From Methylococcaceae bacterium (lineage in GTDB: Bacteria > Pseudomonadota > Gammaproteobacteria > Methylococcales > Methylomonadaceae), in contig JABFSH010000004.1 of the NCBI GenBank assembly GCA_013140705.1, forward strand, positions 1 to 62,666: a stretch of DNA of 62,666 bases, given 5' to 3'. Position 1 is the first letter of the stretch, and each line of letters opens with the position of its first letter. Positions 9,401 to 17,651 of the stretch are shown here, piece after piece. A model generated the notes under the pieces. That model did no database searches. It worked only from the letters and a program-made list of their open reading frames with translations, and was not told the DNA's origin. The translations under genes were made by a program, and so were the position numbers.

Positions 9401-10804
9401 CGTTGCATCAGGGGTTGCATATAACTCTTCCACTTTTCTCAAAAAGCCATCGGCATCGTCCAGTTGATTGGTTACGTATGACAACGCAGCACGATCATCC
9501 CCGGACACAAGAATTTCATCCGGAATGTTCCATAAATCAATAAACCCTTGGTTGTGCAAAACCCAGCAATTTTTTAAATCGACAACCAAAATAGCTTCAT
9601 TGGTAGAGTCCAGTGTTGCTTTGAGCAATGATAACGAACTTACAATTTGTGTTTCGGCTTGCTTGCGATCAGTGGCATCGACGAACACCCAAAGAGTTTC
9701 TCCACTTTCCCGATGCAGAATTGTGCCGGACATGTCAAGCCAGATATGTTGACCATCCTTCCGAACAAACTCATGCTGGGCACGAACAATGCCAATCCTT
9801 TCCATATTGGCATAAGCCTCTCCCACCGCCTGATAATCACGCTCATGCACATAAAGTTGACGCGACGGCAAGCCTATCACTTCATTCTTGCCGTAGCCGA
9901 GCATGTCTTCATAAGCATGATTGGCCCAGACAATTTTCCGATCACGTACCGTAACAATACCGACCAAGGGGTTTTCCAATATTGCCGTTTGTTCTTCGAT
10001 CAGTTGCTGAATCCGCTGTTGAGCTAGATAGCGATCAGTCACCTCTTGAACTATGCCACGCATAATGATTGGCGTGCCATCATAATTTCGTTCGGCTTGT
10101 CCAGCAGATCTCATCCATTTGATCGGGTTATTTACCGCTAATAATCGATAATCCACATCAAATTTGCTTCCATGTCTGATGTGTGATTCGAACGCTTCAA
10201 TGACCCGTTGGCGATCCTCTGGGTGGATGTTCGCCAGAAAATCTTCCCAGGTAAGTTCACACCGGTCAGAAAAGCCAAGCATGGAAGTACAAATGTCTGA
10301 CCAAGTCTGTTTGTTGTTAACAAGGTCTATCTCCCAAGTACCGATACCGCCGACTATCTGACTAAGTCTTAAGTGGTTTTCACTTTTTCGCAAAGCTTCT
10401 TCCATCGCTTTGCGCTCTGTAATGTCGGTGGAGATTCCATAAATGCCAATAATAGTGCCGTCTTTATTGTAAATTGGCTTTTTGACCGACCAGTAAATTC
10501 GCTCCTCGCCGGTATCTTTAATGATGTTTCTTTCTTCAACTTCGATTATTTCTCCGGAAGCCAGAACACGACGATCGTTTAGCTGTAATTCATTCGCAAG
10601 TTCCAAATTAAAGAAATGGCTGTCGTCCTTGCCGATGATGGCCTCAAAGGATTGACAAAAAAGTGCTTGCACCTTCTGATTTACATAGGTATAGCGACCC
10701 TCTGCATCTTTGGTAAAGATGTAGGCGCCGCCTTGGTCGAGAATGGTCCGTAGTTGAAGAATCATTTCATCGGGTGCAATATACTTATTGGCATCTTGCG
10801 TCAA
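6458..10804 (-). CDS. 7xPAS-GGDEF-EAL-CZB c-di-GMP signalling protein
   Basis: A 1448-residue cytoplasmic protein; no membrane helix is evident. I count seven PAS/PAC units in roughly residues 10-885, each ending in the DITERK-type PAC motif. A GGDEF domain (~890-1055) follows with intact GGDEF and an inhibitory RxxD site (RQSD) five residues upstream. An EAL domain (~1065-1310) follows with intact VEALIRW and DDFGTGYSSL motifs, so both synthesis and breakdown of c-di-GMP look possible. The last ~110 residues resemble a chemoreceptor zinc-binding (CZB) domain: an HRAW histidine, CRFGTWLYNHG, then a later HRKIHDL histidine. CZB domains sense zinc or hypochlorite and are known on the diguanylate cyclase DgcZ. 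A single-gene unit, convergent with cti. Confidence 0.85.
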   Translation of the reverse strand: MTQDANKYIAPDEMILQLRTILDQGGAYIFTKDAEGRYTYVNQKVQALFCQSFEAIIGKDDSHFFNLELANELQLNDRRVLASGEIIEVEERNIIKDTGEERIYWSVKKPIYNKDGTIIGIYGISTDITERKAMEEALRKSENHLRLSQIVGGIGTWEIDLVNNKQTWSDICTSMLGFSDRCELTWEDFLANIHPEDRQRVIEAFESHIRHGSKFDVDYRLLAVNNPIKWMRSAGQAERNYDGTPIIMRGIVQEVTDRYLAQQRIQQLIEEQTAILENPLVGIVTVRDRKIVWANHAYEDMLGYGKNEVIGLPSRQLYVHERDYQAVGEAYANMERIGIVRAQHEFVRKDGQHIWLDMSGTILHRESGETLWVFVDATDRKQAETQIVSSLSLLKATLDSTNEAILVVDLKNCWVLHNQGFIDLWNIPDEILVSGDDRAALSYVTNQLDDADGFLRKVEELYATPDATSFDLITFKDGKVLERYSIPQRINDEVVGRVWSFRDVTQQKQTLKALRRESKKNSALLHNASDGIHILDPDGRIVELSNSFCAMLGYERCEMIGMDIPSWDVKFTATEIAQSLSKQFKKQKRYQFETRHCRKDGIIIDVEISCFPLQLDDEQLLFCSSRDITERKRAEKQLQDSEQWLNFALETLHAGAWELNLNNMIASRTALHDQIFGYSRLPSNWTYETFLQHVIPEDRQTVNECFKAAHSQQTDVNFDCRIRRSDGEIHWIWAKARRKLDQFGHTVSLSGIVQDISERKQAEEKLHLAASVFTHAREAIMITEPDGTIIDVNDAFTRITGYNREEILGHNPRILRSGLQDKAFYATLWNELLEKGHWDGEIWNRRKQGELYAEMLTISSVCNDQGDIQHYVALFSDITEIKQHEKQLEYIAHYDALTNLPNRVLLADRLHQSMTQAQRYSQSLAVLYLDLDGFKGINDKHGHEVGDHLLKSISARMKQTLRQSDTLARLGGDEFVAVLQGFGDIDASLLMIDRLLIAASQKLKIGDLILQVSASVGVTFYPQTVDVDADQLLRQADQSMYQAKMGGKNRYHVFDTQLALSIRDHHESLDRIHRALAGREFVLCYQPKVDMRNGLVVGVEALIRWQHPQKGLLLPAEFLPIIEGNQLAIEIGEWVIETTLTQIEQWHAVGFDVTVSVNVGAMQLQQEGFVDRLGKMLANHPNVLPSSLEIEVLETSALENIAQVTDIIKACGRIGVSFALDDFGTGYSSLTYLKRLPVATLKIDQSFVRDMLNDPEDLAILDGVLGMARAFGRRVIAEGVETLEHGEMLLQLGCEFAQGYGIGHPMPADDLPNWSAHWHTPPSWANRSSVNRDDLPLLFASVEHRAWIFAMENYLKGISETPPMLDHHKCRFGTWLYNHGMDRYGEEPNFHFIELLHRKIHDLASELCQLRDSGQNQTVPARIEELFDLRNDLVEQIAVLIGTGFNKA

Positions 10805-11410
10805 ATTCAGTTCACCAGTCAGCTTGGTTGATTAAAAATAGAAATCGTCCGTCGATGAATCTCATAATCATTGAGCGCCATCGAACTTAACAACAATTGT
10901 TGACAATATAAATGAATAGGATGTCCTTAAGCCAGAGCTAATTTCATAGCGTATGACCTGAGAGAATGCTGACTGCCTTACAGGCAACGCTGGGCAACAT
11001 AGTGCCCCCATCCAGCAGAACCCCGCGTCCGCTTCGATCTGAGATACAGATGCCTTAGTTCTACTTTGTCAGATTATGCCGGATTTACTTGCTTGGAAAG
11101 TAGTGATTCTGTAATTTAAGGAAATCGAATTAAGGCAAGGTATCGACAATTACCAGTGTCCAGATATAGATTTAGGAGCGGAGTTTAACCGGCACCCTTT
11201 TTGTGGCACACCCAACAGACTTACGGCAAGTATAGAATGATTTGAGAAACACTATTAATTAAAAACCCGTCATTTCATCAACGATTTGTACCGCTATAAC
11301 GACCCTGTCATTATGTCTTCTGAGCACAAAACACACCCATAAGCATGTAATTAAACAGTTATACGCATAAGTAGCAGTAAGCAACGCCGAATTGAAAAGA
11401 CAATGTTATA
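10805..11410. other. Intergenic gap upstream of eutB
   Basis: No gene is visible. At 11059-11079 lies a 21-bp sequence identical to 39118-39138, the outer end of the family-1 MITE upstream of the 5'-nucleotidase, so this may be a solitary end left by such an element. I looked for a cobalamin riboswitch, as might be expected for a B12-dependent lyase, and could not find one. Confidence 0.35.
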
Positions 11411-11443
11411 GTGAACTACCCCTCTATTTCACATAAGTTCATC

Positions 11444-12850
11444 ATGTACAAGACACAGGTAAGCCACTTCACCTATGATTTCAAAACGCTGCGTAATCTG
11501 CTGGCGAAAGCATCACCTGCCCGTTCCGGCGATTATCTTGCGGGTGTGGCGGCCGTTAATAATCTTGAACGGGTTGCAGCGCAGTGGGCGTTGGCAGATG
11601 TCCCGTTGAAGCAGTTCCTGAATGAAGCGCTTGTGCCTTATGAACAGGATGAAATCACCCGTTTGATTATTGATGAGCATGACAAGTCGGCATTTGCGGC
11701 CATCAGCCACTTAACAATAGGTGATTTTCGTGACTGGCTGTTGTCCGAGCAAGCAAGCACCGAGGTATTAACTGCTATCGCGCCGGGTCTAACACCGGAA
11801 ATGGTGGCGGCTGTCAGCAAAATCATGCGTATCCAGGATTTGATTCTGGTTGCTAAAAAATGCCGGGTGATTACCCGTTTTCGTGGCACGATTGGTCTGG
11901 AAAATCGCTTGTCGACGCGTTTGCAACCCAATCATCCCACTGACAGTCCTGCCGGTGTTGCTGCCAGTATTCTGGATGGTTTGCTGTATGGCTGTGGCGA
12001 TGCTGTTATTGGCGTTAACCCGGCATCTGACAATCTGGAAGCCACTTTACAACTGCTACACATGTTGCATAATGTGATTGAACGCTATCAAATTCCAACG
12101 CAGGCCTGTGTACTGGCTCATGTAACCACAACCTTAAAAGCTATTGAGCAAGGCGCACCGGTCGATTTGGTGTTTCAATCCATTGCAGGGACTCAAAAAG
12201 CCAATGACAGCTTCGGTATCAATCTGAATTTACTCCAACAAGCCCATCACGCTGCGCTGGAGCTCGAGCGTGGTAGTTTAGGCGATAATTGTATGTATTT
12301 TGAAACGGGACAGGGTAGTGCGCTGTCGGCCAATGCCCATGAAGGCATGGATCAACAAACCTGTGAGGCCAGAGCCTATGCAGTCGCACGTAAATTCAAA
12401 CCACTGTTGGTCAATTCAGTTGTCGGCTTTATTGGCCCGGAATATCTGTACGATGGCAAGCAGATTATCCGTGCCGGACTGGAAGACCATTTCTGCGGTA
12501 AATTACTGGGCTTGCCGATGGGCTGTGATATCTGTTATACCAATCATGCCGAGGCGGATCAGGATGATATGGACATGTTATTGACGCAATTTGCCGTAGC
12601 CGGAGGTACTTTTATTATGGGGGTGCCTGGCGCAGATGATGTGATGCTCAACTATCAATCCACTTCATTTCACGATGCGCTGTATCTGCGGCAGGTGCTT
12701 GGACTTAAACCGGCGCCTGAATTTGAACAATGGCTGCAAAAACACCACATTTTTGATGATGAAAATCAACTGACGCACCCATCGGCTATACCCACCTTGT
12801 TCAAAACAGCGATACAAAAAATACAGCGGGGCAGTGATGAAAAAGGATAA
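11444..12850 (+). CDS. eutB: Ethanolamine ammonia-lyase, large subunit
   Basis: EutB pairs with EutC to form the adenosylcobalamin-dependent enzyme that turns ethanolamine into acetaldehyde and ammonia. The frame is open from a GTG at 11411 (479 residues), but the ATG at 11444 aligns best with the start of known EutB, about 20 residues before LAKA...RSGD.LAGVAA. Family patches around the active site are intact: TRLQPNHP, GVNPASDN, CMYFETGQGSAL and GCDICYTNHAEAD. The stop overlaps eutC by 17 nt, so the two are translationally linked. No shell proteins, EutA reactivase or ethanolamine permease are in the window. Ethanolamine is a phospholipid head group, so it could be released locally from membrane lipid turnover; that link is inference. 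Confidence 0.92.
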   Translation: MYKTQVSHFTYDFKTLRNLLAKASPARSGDYLAGVAAVNNLERVAAQWALADVPLKQFLNEALVPYEQDEITRLIIDEHDKSAFAAISHLTIGDFRDWLLSEQASTEVLTAIAPGLTPEMVAAVSKIMRIQDLILVAKKCRVITRFRGTIGLENRLSTRLQPNHPTDSPAGVAASILDGLLYGCGDAVIGVNPASDNLEATLQLLHMLHNVIERYQIPTQACVLAHVTTTLKAIEQGAPVDLVFQSIAGTQKANDSFGINLNLLQQAHHAALELERGSLGDNCMYFETGQGSALSANAHEGMDQQTCEARAYAVARKFKPLLVNSVVGFIGPEYLYDGKQIIRAGLEDHFCGKLLGLPMGCDICYTNHAEADQDDMDMLLTQFAVAGGTFIMGVPGADDVMLNYQSTSFHDALYLRQVLGLKPAPEFEQWLQKHHIFDDENQLTHPSAIPTLFKTAIQKIQRGSDEKG

Positions 12851-13640
12851 GCGTTTTATTGTTCCACAAGACCCCTGGCAGGACCTGAGTCGATTTACAC
12901 CAGCCCGAATAGCCTTGGGGCGAACCGGTACCAGTCTGCCAACAAAGGCCAGTCTGGAATTTTCACTCGCACATGCGTTGGCACGAGATGCCGTCAATAT
13001 CCCGCTGGATTTTGCAAGTCTTGAGCACTCGCTTGAAAGGCAAGGCTATCAAACGCTGACTTTGCAAACACAGGCAGAAAATCATCGCATGTATTTGCAA
13101 AGACCGGATCTGGGACGTTTATTGAGTGAGTCGGCATGGCTGTGTTTGCAAAACAACGCACAAATTACCAGCGATGCCGTTGTTGTCGTTGCTGATGGTT
13201 TATCGTCAAAGGCCATTGAACATCATGCCTTACCCTTCCTGCACTTATTGTTGCCTCAATTGCTTGCAAGCGGCTACGCCTTGCCGCCTATATGTCTGGT
13301 AAAAAACGGCCGTGTGGCGATCGGCGATGCCATCGCCGAACATTATTCGGCCCGATTATGCATCGTTCTGATTGGCGAACGCCCTGGATTAAGCTCGCCT
13401 GACAGCATGGGTATTTATTTCACCTATCAGGCACAAAGTAGCCTAAGTACCGATGCTGACCGCAATTGTATTTCCAATATTCATAGTAACGGCCTGAATT
13501 ATGAGCAGGCGTTAGCGAAGTTGCTGTATTTAATCGATGAATCCGAAAAACTGAAGATTTCGGGCGTCAATTTAAAAGACGAAACCAGTGACGGTGAATC
13601 GAATGAACAAAGTAAATGGGCCAATTTTTTACTGAGCTAA
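12834..13640 (+). CDS. eutC: Ethanolamine ammonia-lyase, small subunit
   Basis: A 268-residue EutC. It carries the expected family segments: DPW..L..FTPARIALGR.G near the start, FSLAHALARDAV, VVVADGLSS, IGERPGLSSPDSMGIYFTYQ. It contributes the lower face of the cobalamin site in the EutBC complex. The start ATG lies inside the end of eutB. The C-terminal ~25 residues beyond KLLYLIDES are polar and probably disordered. It is the last gene of the two-gene unit; a broken small frame follows. Confidence 0.9.
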   Translation: MMKKDKRFIVPQDPWQDLSRFTPARIALGRTGTSLPTKASLEFSLAHALARDAVNIPLDFASLEHSLERQGYQTLTLQTQAENHRMYLQRPDLGRLLSESAWLCLQNNAQITSDAVVVVADGLSSKAIEHHALPFLHLLLPQLLASGYALPPICLVKNGRVAIGDAIAEHYSARLCIVLIGERPGLSSPDSMGIYFTYQAQSSLSTDADRNCISNIHSNGLNYEQALAKLLYLIDESEKLKISGVNLKDETSDGESNEQSKWANFLLS

Positions 13641-13683
13641 AATTTGATTAATCTGTAGCATTTTGAATGGTTTCACATTTGAA

Positions 13684-13896
13684 ATGGTTGCTGCCAACCC
13701 GCTCTTGCCCGGTTTTGTTTCGCTATTACAAATGCAACAAAATTCCATCGCTCATGATTAGCTGCAGATTGCCTACAGTATCTTTACCGTTGGCTTAATC
13801 CTTATCGGATGGCTGACATATATCGCATTACGATCGCTTGAAGACCGTGAACGCAGGCAAACACAATCGCTGAAGGTGTACAACGGTTTGTGTTGA
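13684..13896 (+). pseudogene. Small membrane protein frame with in-frame TAG
   Basis: From ATG 13684 the frame reads 25 codons, hits TAG at 13759-13761, then continues open to TGA at 13894-13896. The downstream half is a convincing membrane segment with a charged tail (IFTVGLILIGWLTYIALRSL, then EDRERRQTQ). The continuity of one frame across the stop suggests a small one-helix membrane protein disabled by a nonsense mutation, though chance cannot be ruled out. The rest of 13641-14033 holds nothing recognised. Confidence 0.35.
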
Positions 13897-14033
13897 CTGC
13901 ATTAAATTATCAACTAACAAGCCGAGTTTAACCACCGTTAATTTTCGTTTTTTATTGCCAAAAAACCGACTGCGTAACCTCAGGACAATGCTCCCTATTG
14001 CCAAGTCTGTTGGACAAGTTATCTCAGTTGTTT

Positions 14034-14465
14034 CTATCGCCCTTTATTAGGTCGGCCTGTTTGAACTTTTTCTATCTGTTCAACCGCTTCCTTAAGTTCA
14101 GTAAACTTTAATTTTGTCAGTAAATGCAAGCCCGCACGCAGTAACTCGCTCTTCTTGACATGAATACCTTCTGCCAGACAGGCTTTTTTAAGTTCGCTTA
14201 TCAACAAATAATCCTGTTCCGGAAAGGAAAAACTATCACGAATCACTTTCGCCTTTTCTGGTTTGTTTTTTTTAACCGCAACACTGTCTTCCTGTTTTAA
14301 AACTTCGGCAGCAACCTGCGCCTCAAAAGCTTCGGTTGATTTTGTACCTAATTTGGGATCAGATGATTTTTTTGAATTTTTTGTTACCGGGTCACTTTCT
14401 GCTACAGATTCGATAACGGGAGCAACCGGTGCAAGTTTTTTTGATTTGGTCTTCGAAGTGGTCAT
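14034..14465 (-). CDS. Putative ribbon-helix-helix DNA-binding protein
   Basis: A 143-residue basic protein. The first ~80 residues are low-complexity, rich in Lys/Ser/Ala/Glu and likely disordered. The C-terminal part (RDSFSFPEQDYLLISELKKA, then HVKKSELLRAGLHLLTKL) has the beta-strand/helix/helix pattern of ribbon-helix-helix regulators seen in many proteobacteria, ending in a basic GRPNKGR tail. It may bind DNA nonspecifically, like small nucleoid proteins, or act as a repressor. It is alone between eutC and the phosphoesterase gene, and 14466-14780 contains no other gene. Confidence 0.5.
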   Translation of the reverse strand: MTTSKTKSKKLAPVAPVIESVAESDPVTKNSKKSSDPKLGTKSTEAFEAQVAAEVLKQEDSVAVKKNKPEKAKVIRDSFSFPEQDYLLISELKKACLAEGIHVKKSELLRAGLHLLTKLKFTELKEAVEQIEKVQTGRPNKGR

Positions 14466-14780
14466 GCTTGTTTCTCCTGCTTAATACATAAAAGAAACAG
14501 TATATACCGTTTATACCATTTTATCCATCTTTATCCCTTCACATCATTAAACAGTGACTTCTTCAATGCTTCGGCAACTTTAACATGGCCGGCCCCGCTC
14601 CCACTGATATGATCAAAACCTATTACTTCATGATTTCAATTAATTATTTCCATATCTGTTTGTCCGATTGAGATGAAAACGAATTGCCTATGGCGCGTCG
14701 ACCTTAACTATGTGCGTTATTACAAAAAATGACCCATGGGGCGGGGGGCATCTAGCCTGACCAAAGCATTTTATCATCGA

Positions 14781-15575
14781 TCACTCGACAGAGACTTTGA
14801 GCATGTGATTTTCAGTCATTTCCGTCTGGGCCTTGCTCCATGCTACAAGTTCCAGCTTGCCATTGAAATGCTCAACAATGGCAGTACAACTCTCCACAAA
14901 ATCCCCCGTATTGATATACAAAAAGCCATCAATATTCTTTATTTCGGCGTGGTGAATGTGACCACAGATAACGCCATTCAGGCCTTGATGTTGAAGTGTA
15001 CTGACAATGCTCTCTTCGTAATCAGAAATGAATTGCACGACGTTCTTGACTTTGAATTTGATGTAGGCAGCCAGTGAGAAACTGGACTGCATCCCCAGCC
15101 ATCGTCTGATGACTCGTAATAATCGATTAACCCAAATCAGGAAATCGTACCCCTCACTACCCAGTTTGGCCATCCACTTATGGCATTTGGCGATGGTATC
15201 GTATTCATCACCATGAACAATCAAAAACTGTTTACCGTCAGATGTCGTATGTACATCTGTATTTTTGACCACAATGTCGCCAAACACATAGTTGTCATAT
15301 TGCCTGATATTCTCGTCATGGTTGCCAGGGATATAAATAACCTGCGTTCCATGTCGCGCTTTACGTAAAATTTTCTGAATGACGGTGTTGTGATCTCTTG
15401 GCCAATAGATCTTTTTGGAAAGAGCCCAAAAGTCGATGATGTCACCCACCAGATAAAGCTTTTCACTGTCATTACACTTAAGAAAATCAAGGAGCATATC
15501 TGCTTGGCATTGCGTTGAGCCAAGATGTAAATCTGATATCCAGATTGTTCGATAAATATTAATAGCCATAATCAA
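14781..15575 (-). CDS. PlcP/LpxH-type metallophosphoesterase
   Basis: A 264-residue two-metal phosphoesterase of the UDP-2,3-diacylglucosamine hydrolase group (COG2908). Metal ligands are visible: D15/H17 (ISDLHLG), D45 (VGDIID), N85/H86 (PGNHDE), H121 (VHGDEYD) and the C-terminal CGHIHHAE. The pattern VGDIIDFW...WPRDHN...KILRKARHGT, the HKVKN-like helix (KFKVKNVVQFIS) and the ending NTGDFVESCTA match the subgroup containing Sinorhizobium PlcP, a phospholipase C that degrades membrane phospholipids under phosphate limitation, better than canonical LpxH. It is divergent from olsBA, which supports that reading. I did not find a full Pho box in front of it, only an ATGTCAT half-site at 15628-15634. 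Canonical LpxH remains the alternative. The start could be codon 1 or 3. Confidence 0.75.
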   Translation of the reverse strand: MIMAINIYRTIWISDLHLGSTQCQADMLLDFLKCNDSEKLYLVGDIIDFWALSKKIYWPRDHNTVIQKILRKARHGTQVIYIPGNHDENIRQYDNYVFGDIVVKNTDVHTTSDGKQFLIVHGDEYDTIAKCHKWMAKLGSEGYDFLIWVNRLLRVIRRWLGMQSSFSLAAYIKFKVKNVVQFISDYEESIVSTLQHQGLNGVICGHIHHAEIKNIDGFLYINTGDFVESCTAIVEHFNGKLELVAWSKAQTEMTENHMLKVSVE

Positions 15576-15701
15576 CGTTACTCAGCATAAGACAATCACA
15601 AGGTATATCAAAATACCCATATAGTTGATGACATTCCATATGTCGTGAAGTTATTTAAAGGATTTGATTATCAAAGTGATTGCAATATTTATTGCTGAAA
15701 G

Positions 15702-15839
15702 CAGGAAAAAACCTATCGTCTCGATTCATACCTGATTAATGACATTGCGCTCAACGAACTTGTCAAAGCAGATATTGTAGCAACCCTATGTGAACGTTAT
15801 ATGACAGAGACCATACCTGTGATTCCTTATGAATCATGA
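15702..15839 (+). pseudogene. Possible coding remnant without a start
   Basis: An open frame ending at TGA 15837-15839 reads like protein (YRLDSYLINDIALNELVKAD, then IVATLCERYMTE) but begins just after an in-frame stop and has no start codon near its 5' end. It lies between the PlcP-like gene and the olsB promoter. Probably the tail of a decayed gene; family unknown. Confidence 0.25.
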
Positions 15840-15869
15840 TTTCGCCCCACCTATCGCCAACGCTAAGAA

Positions 15870-15947
15870 TTGTCATCAAATCTTCATCGATCTGTCATTT
15901 TAATTTCATGAAATTGACACGATACTGACACCTTAACTGATTATCGT
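15870..15947 (+). promoter_or_regulatory. Pho-box array and -10 for olsBA
   Basis: Six 7-bp units start every 11 bp: TTGTCAT (15870), TCTTCAT (15881), CTGTCAT (15892), ATTTCAT (15903), TTGACAC (15914), CTGACAC (15925). After the last unit there are 10 bp and then TATCGT (15942-15947) as the -10. This is the layout of a PhoB-activated promoter, where the repeats replace the -35. It is the longest such array in the window. Confidence 0.85.
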
Positions 15948-15977
15948 ATTACGAACTTTATTAACTATGGGAAATCC

Positions 15978-16778
15978 ATGAAAAGAGTAGATGCGGAAAT
16001 TCATGTCAAACCAACAAAACGACTAGAGTGTTTTATTGCGAATTCGGAAGCCTTAATCAGGGAGGCACAAGCATTACGATTCCGGGTTTTCGCTAAGGAA
16101 ATGGGGGCAAAACTTGAAACTGAATCTGAAGGCCTGGATTACGATGAGTTCGATAGCTTTTGTGATCATTTAGTCGTTTATGACAACCTCAACAATAAAA
16201 TTGTTGGCTACACGCGACTGCTCAAGCAAACACGTGCAGGTCAATTGGGCCGATTTTATTCTCAAAGTGAATTTCATCTCGACAAGGTATTGGATTTACC
16301 GGGTCATTTTCTGGAAATCGGTCGAACCTGCGTTGATCCTGATTATCGTGGTGGGGCCGTTTTAACGACACTTTGGTCTGCACTGGTTCAATATGCGCTT
16401 GAAGGACAATTTAATTATTTGCTCGGTTGCGCCAGTATAACACCAGGCCCCAGTGGCTTTGCAGTGGATGCGGTTTATCGAGCCATTGATCCGAAAAATA
16501 TTGCACCGGCATCGCTTCAGGTCAAGCCCAAAATTCAAATTCCTGACAGATTGAGATGTAAACGTGATGAATCCGGAATTCCGCCCTTACTGAAAGCTTA
16601 TTTCCGTTTCGGGGCCATGGTATGTGGTGAGCCCTGCTGGGATGAAGATTTTAATTGCATGGATTTGTTTATCCTGTTGCCGTTGGATCAATTACAGGAA
16701 CGATACAGCAAACATTACATGAGAGGTTACAGCGCGAACGAAAACGTCTACGCTGAAAAAATTCCGGGCACCCTTTGA
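15978..16778 (+). CDS. olsB: Ornithine N-acyltransferase (lyso-ornithine lipid synthase)
   Basis: A 266-residue GNAT-fold acyltransferase of the OlsB type. OlsB transfers a 3-hydroxyacyl chain from acyl carrier protein to the alpha-amine of ornithine, giving lyso-ornithine lipid. Recognisable segments are LRFRVFAKEMGA, FDSFCDHLVVYD, VGYTRLL, FLEIGRTCVDPDYRGG and LLGCASITPG. The start follows GGGAAA by a suitable distance. The TGA overlaps the olsA start, so the pair is coupled. The strong Pho-box array upstream agrees with the known phosphate-limitation control of ornithine lipids in several bacteria. PEP-CTERM-associated acyltransferases are related, but the olsA partner favours OlsB. Confidence 0.88.
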   Translation: MKRVDAEIHVKPTKRLECFIANSEALIREAQALRFRVFAKEMGAKLETESEGLDYDEFDSFCDHLVVYDNLNNKIVGYTRLLKQTRAGQLGRFYSQSEFHLDKVLDLPGHFLEIGRTCVDPDYRGGAVLTTLWSALVQYALEGQFNYLLGCASITPGPSGFAVDAVYRAIDPKNIAPASLQVKPKIQIPDRLRCKRDESGIPPLLKAYFRFGAMVCGEPCWDEDFNCMDLFILLPLDQLQERYSKHYMRGYSANENVYAEKIPGTL

Positions 16779-17587
16779 TCTTCGGCCAATTAATGAAATT
16801 AAAGTTACGCCTGCTTTACAAATTATTTCGTATTATCCTTCTGTTTATCAATGGTTTGATCATCGCTGGCGGCATCTTTCCGGTTATTGATGTTTTATGG
16901 TCAGCGAATGATGCAAAAACCAAACGTGATGCTCTTAAAATTCGTTGGCTAACCCGGTTTTGTGGCATTGTTAATCTGCACATCATTCAGGAAGGCACAA
17001 GTCCAGAACCCGGCGCACTGATAGTCAGCAACCATATTTCCTGGCTGGATATCATTGCGATTGGTCAATGCGTGCCAGCGTATTTTATTGCCAAAAGCGA
17101 TATTTCCAGCTGGCCAATCATTGGCTATTTGGCCAAACAGGGAGGGACTCTATTTATTCGGCGTGGAGATAAGCAGCATATTCGTACAATGAGCGAGAAA
17201 ATGGTCTGGTTGCTAAAACAAAACGCGAGCATCGTCGCTTTTCCAGAAGGAACCACGACGAATGGCGATGGTGTGCTAGCCTTCCATCCATCATTGTTTC
17301 AGCCAGCATTATTGACTCGCTGCCCGGTACAACCAGTAGCCATACAATATCTGGGGGCAGCCCGTTTTCAGGCACCGTTCATTGGCGATGATGATTTTAT
17401 TTCTCATCTCTTTAAAATTTTGTCGCTGGAGAAATTCGAAGTAAAGCTTACTTTTCTCCCCGCTATAAGTAGTAGAGACAACAATCGCCGCTCGATCAGC
17501 GCTGAGACAAGAAATCTCATTTTCGAGATAATATCGGGGGCAACATCAACAGGTAACGCTGTGCCTCCAATGAGGAAACATCTATGA
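16775..17587 (+). CDS. olsA: Lyso-ornithine lipid O-acyltransferase
   Basis: A PlsC-type acyltransferase that would add the second acyl chain to lyso-ornithine lipid. It shows an N-terminal membrane segment (~residues 17-40), the catalytic HX4D motif as H87-ISWL-D92, the glycerophosphate-type motif GGTLFIRRGD near 123 and FPEGTT at 156. The start is uncertain: TTG at 16775 overlaps the olsB stop, or ATG at 16793; neither has a clear ribosome site, consistent with translation by re-initiation. Alone it would be called 1-acylglycerol-3-phosphate acyltransferase; the coupling to olsB decides the call. Confidence 0.85.
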   Translation: MIFGQLMKLKLRLLYKLFRIILLFINGLIIAGGIFPVIDVLWSANDAKTKRDALKIRWLTRFCGIVNLHIIQEGTSPEPGALIVSNHISWLDIIAIGQCVPAYFIAKSDISSWPIIGYLAKQGGTLFIRRGDKQHIRTMSEKMVWLLKQNASIVAFPEGTTTNGDGVLAFHPSLFQPALLTRCPVQPVAIQYLGAARFQAPFIGDDDFISHLFKILSLEKFEVKLTFLPAISSRDNNRRSISAETRNLIFEIISGATSTGNAVPPMRKHL

Positions 17588-17651
17588 TTGGTCGACTACT
17601 AAAAGTCTGACAGCTTCGATATACTAGGGACAACCGTCAGCGTATCGCCAT

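Noticed and set aside
10805-11410. Cobalamin riboswitch upstream of eutB
   Set aside because: I could not find the conserved B12-box or the expected pairing.
15624-15645. ATGTCAT half-site and GACAT-ATGGA-ATGTC palindrome upstream of the PlcP-like gene
   Set aside because: The neighbouring unit is 12, not 11, bp away and no -10 is correctly placed. The gene may still be phosphate-controlled but the sequence does not show it.
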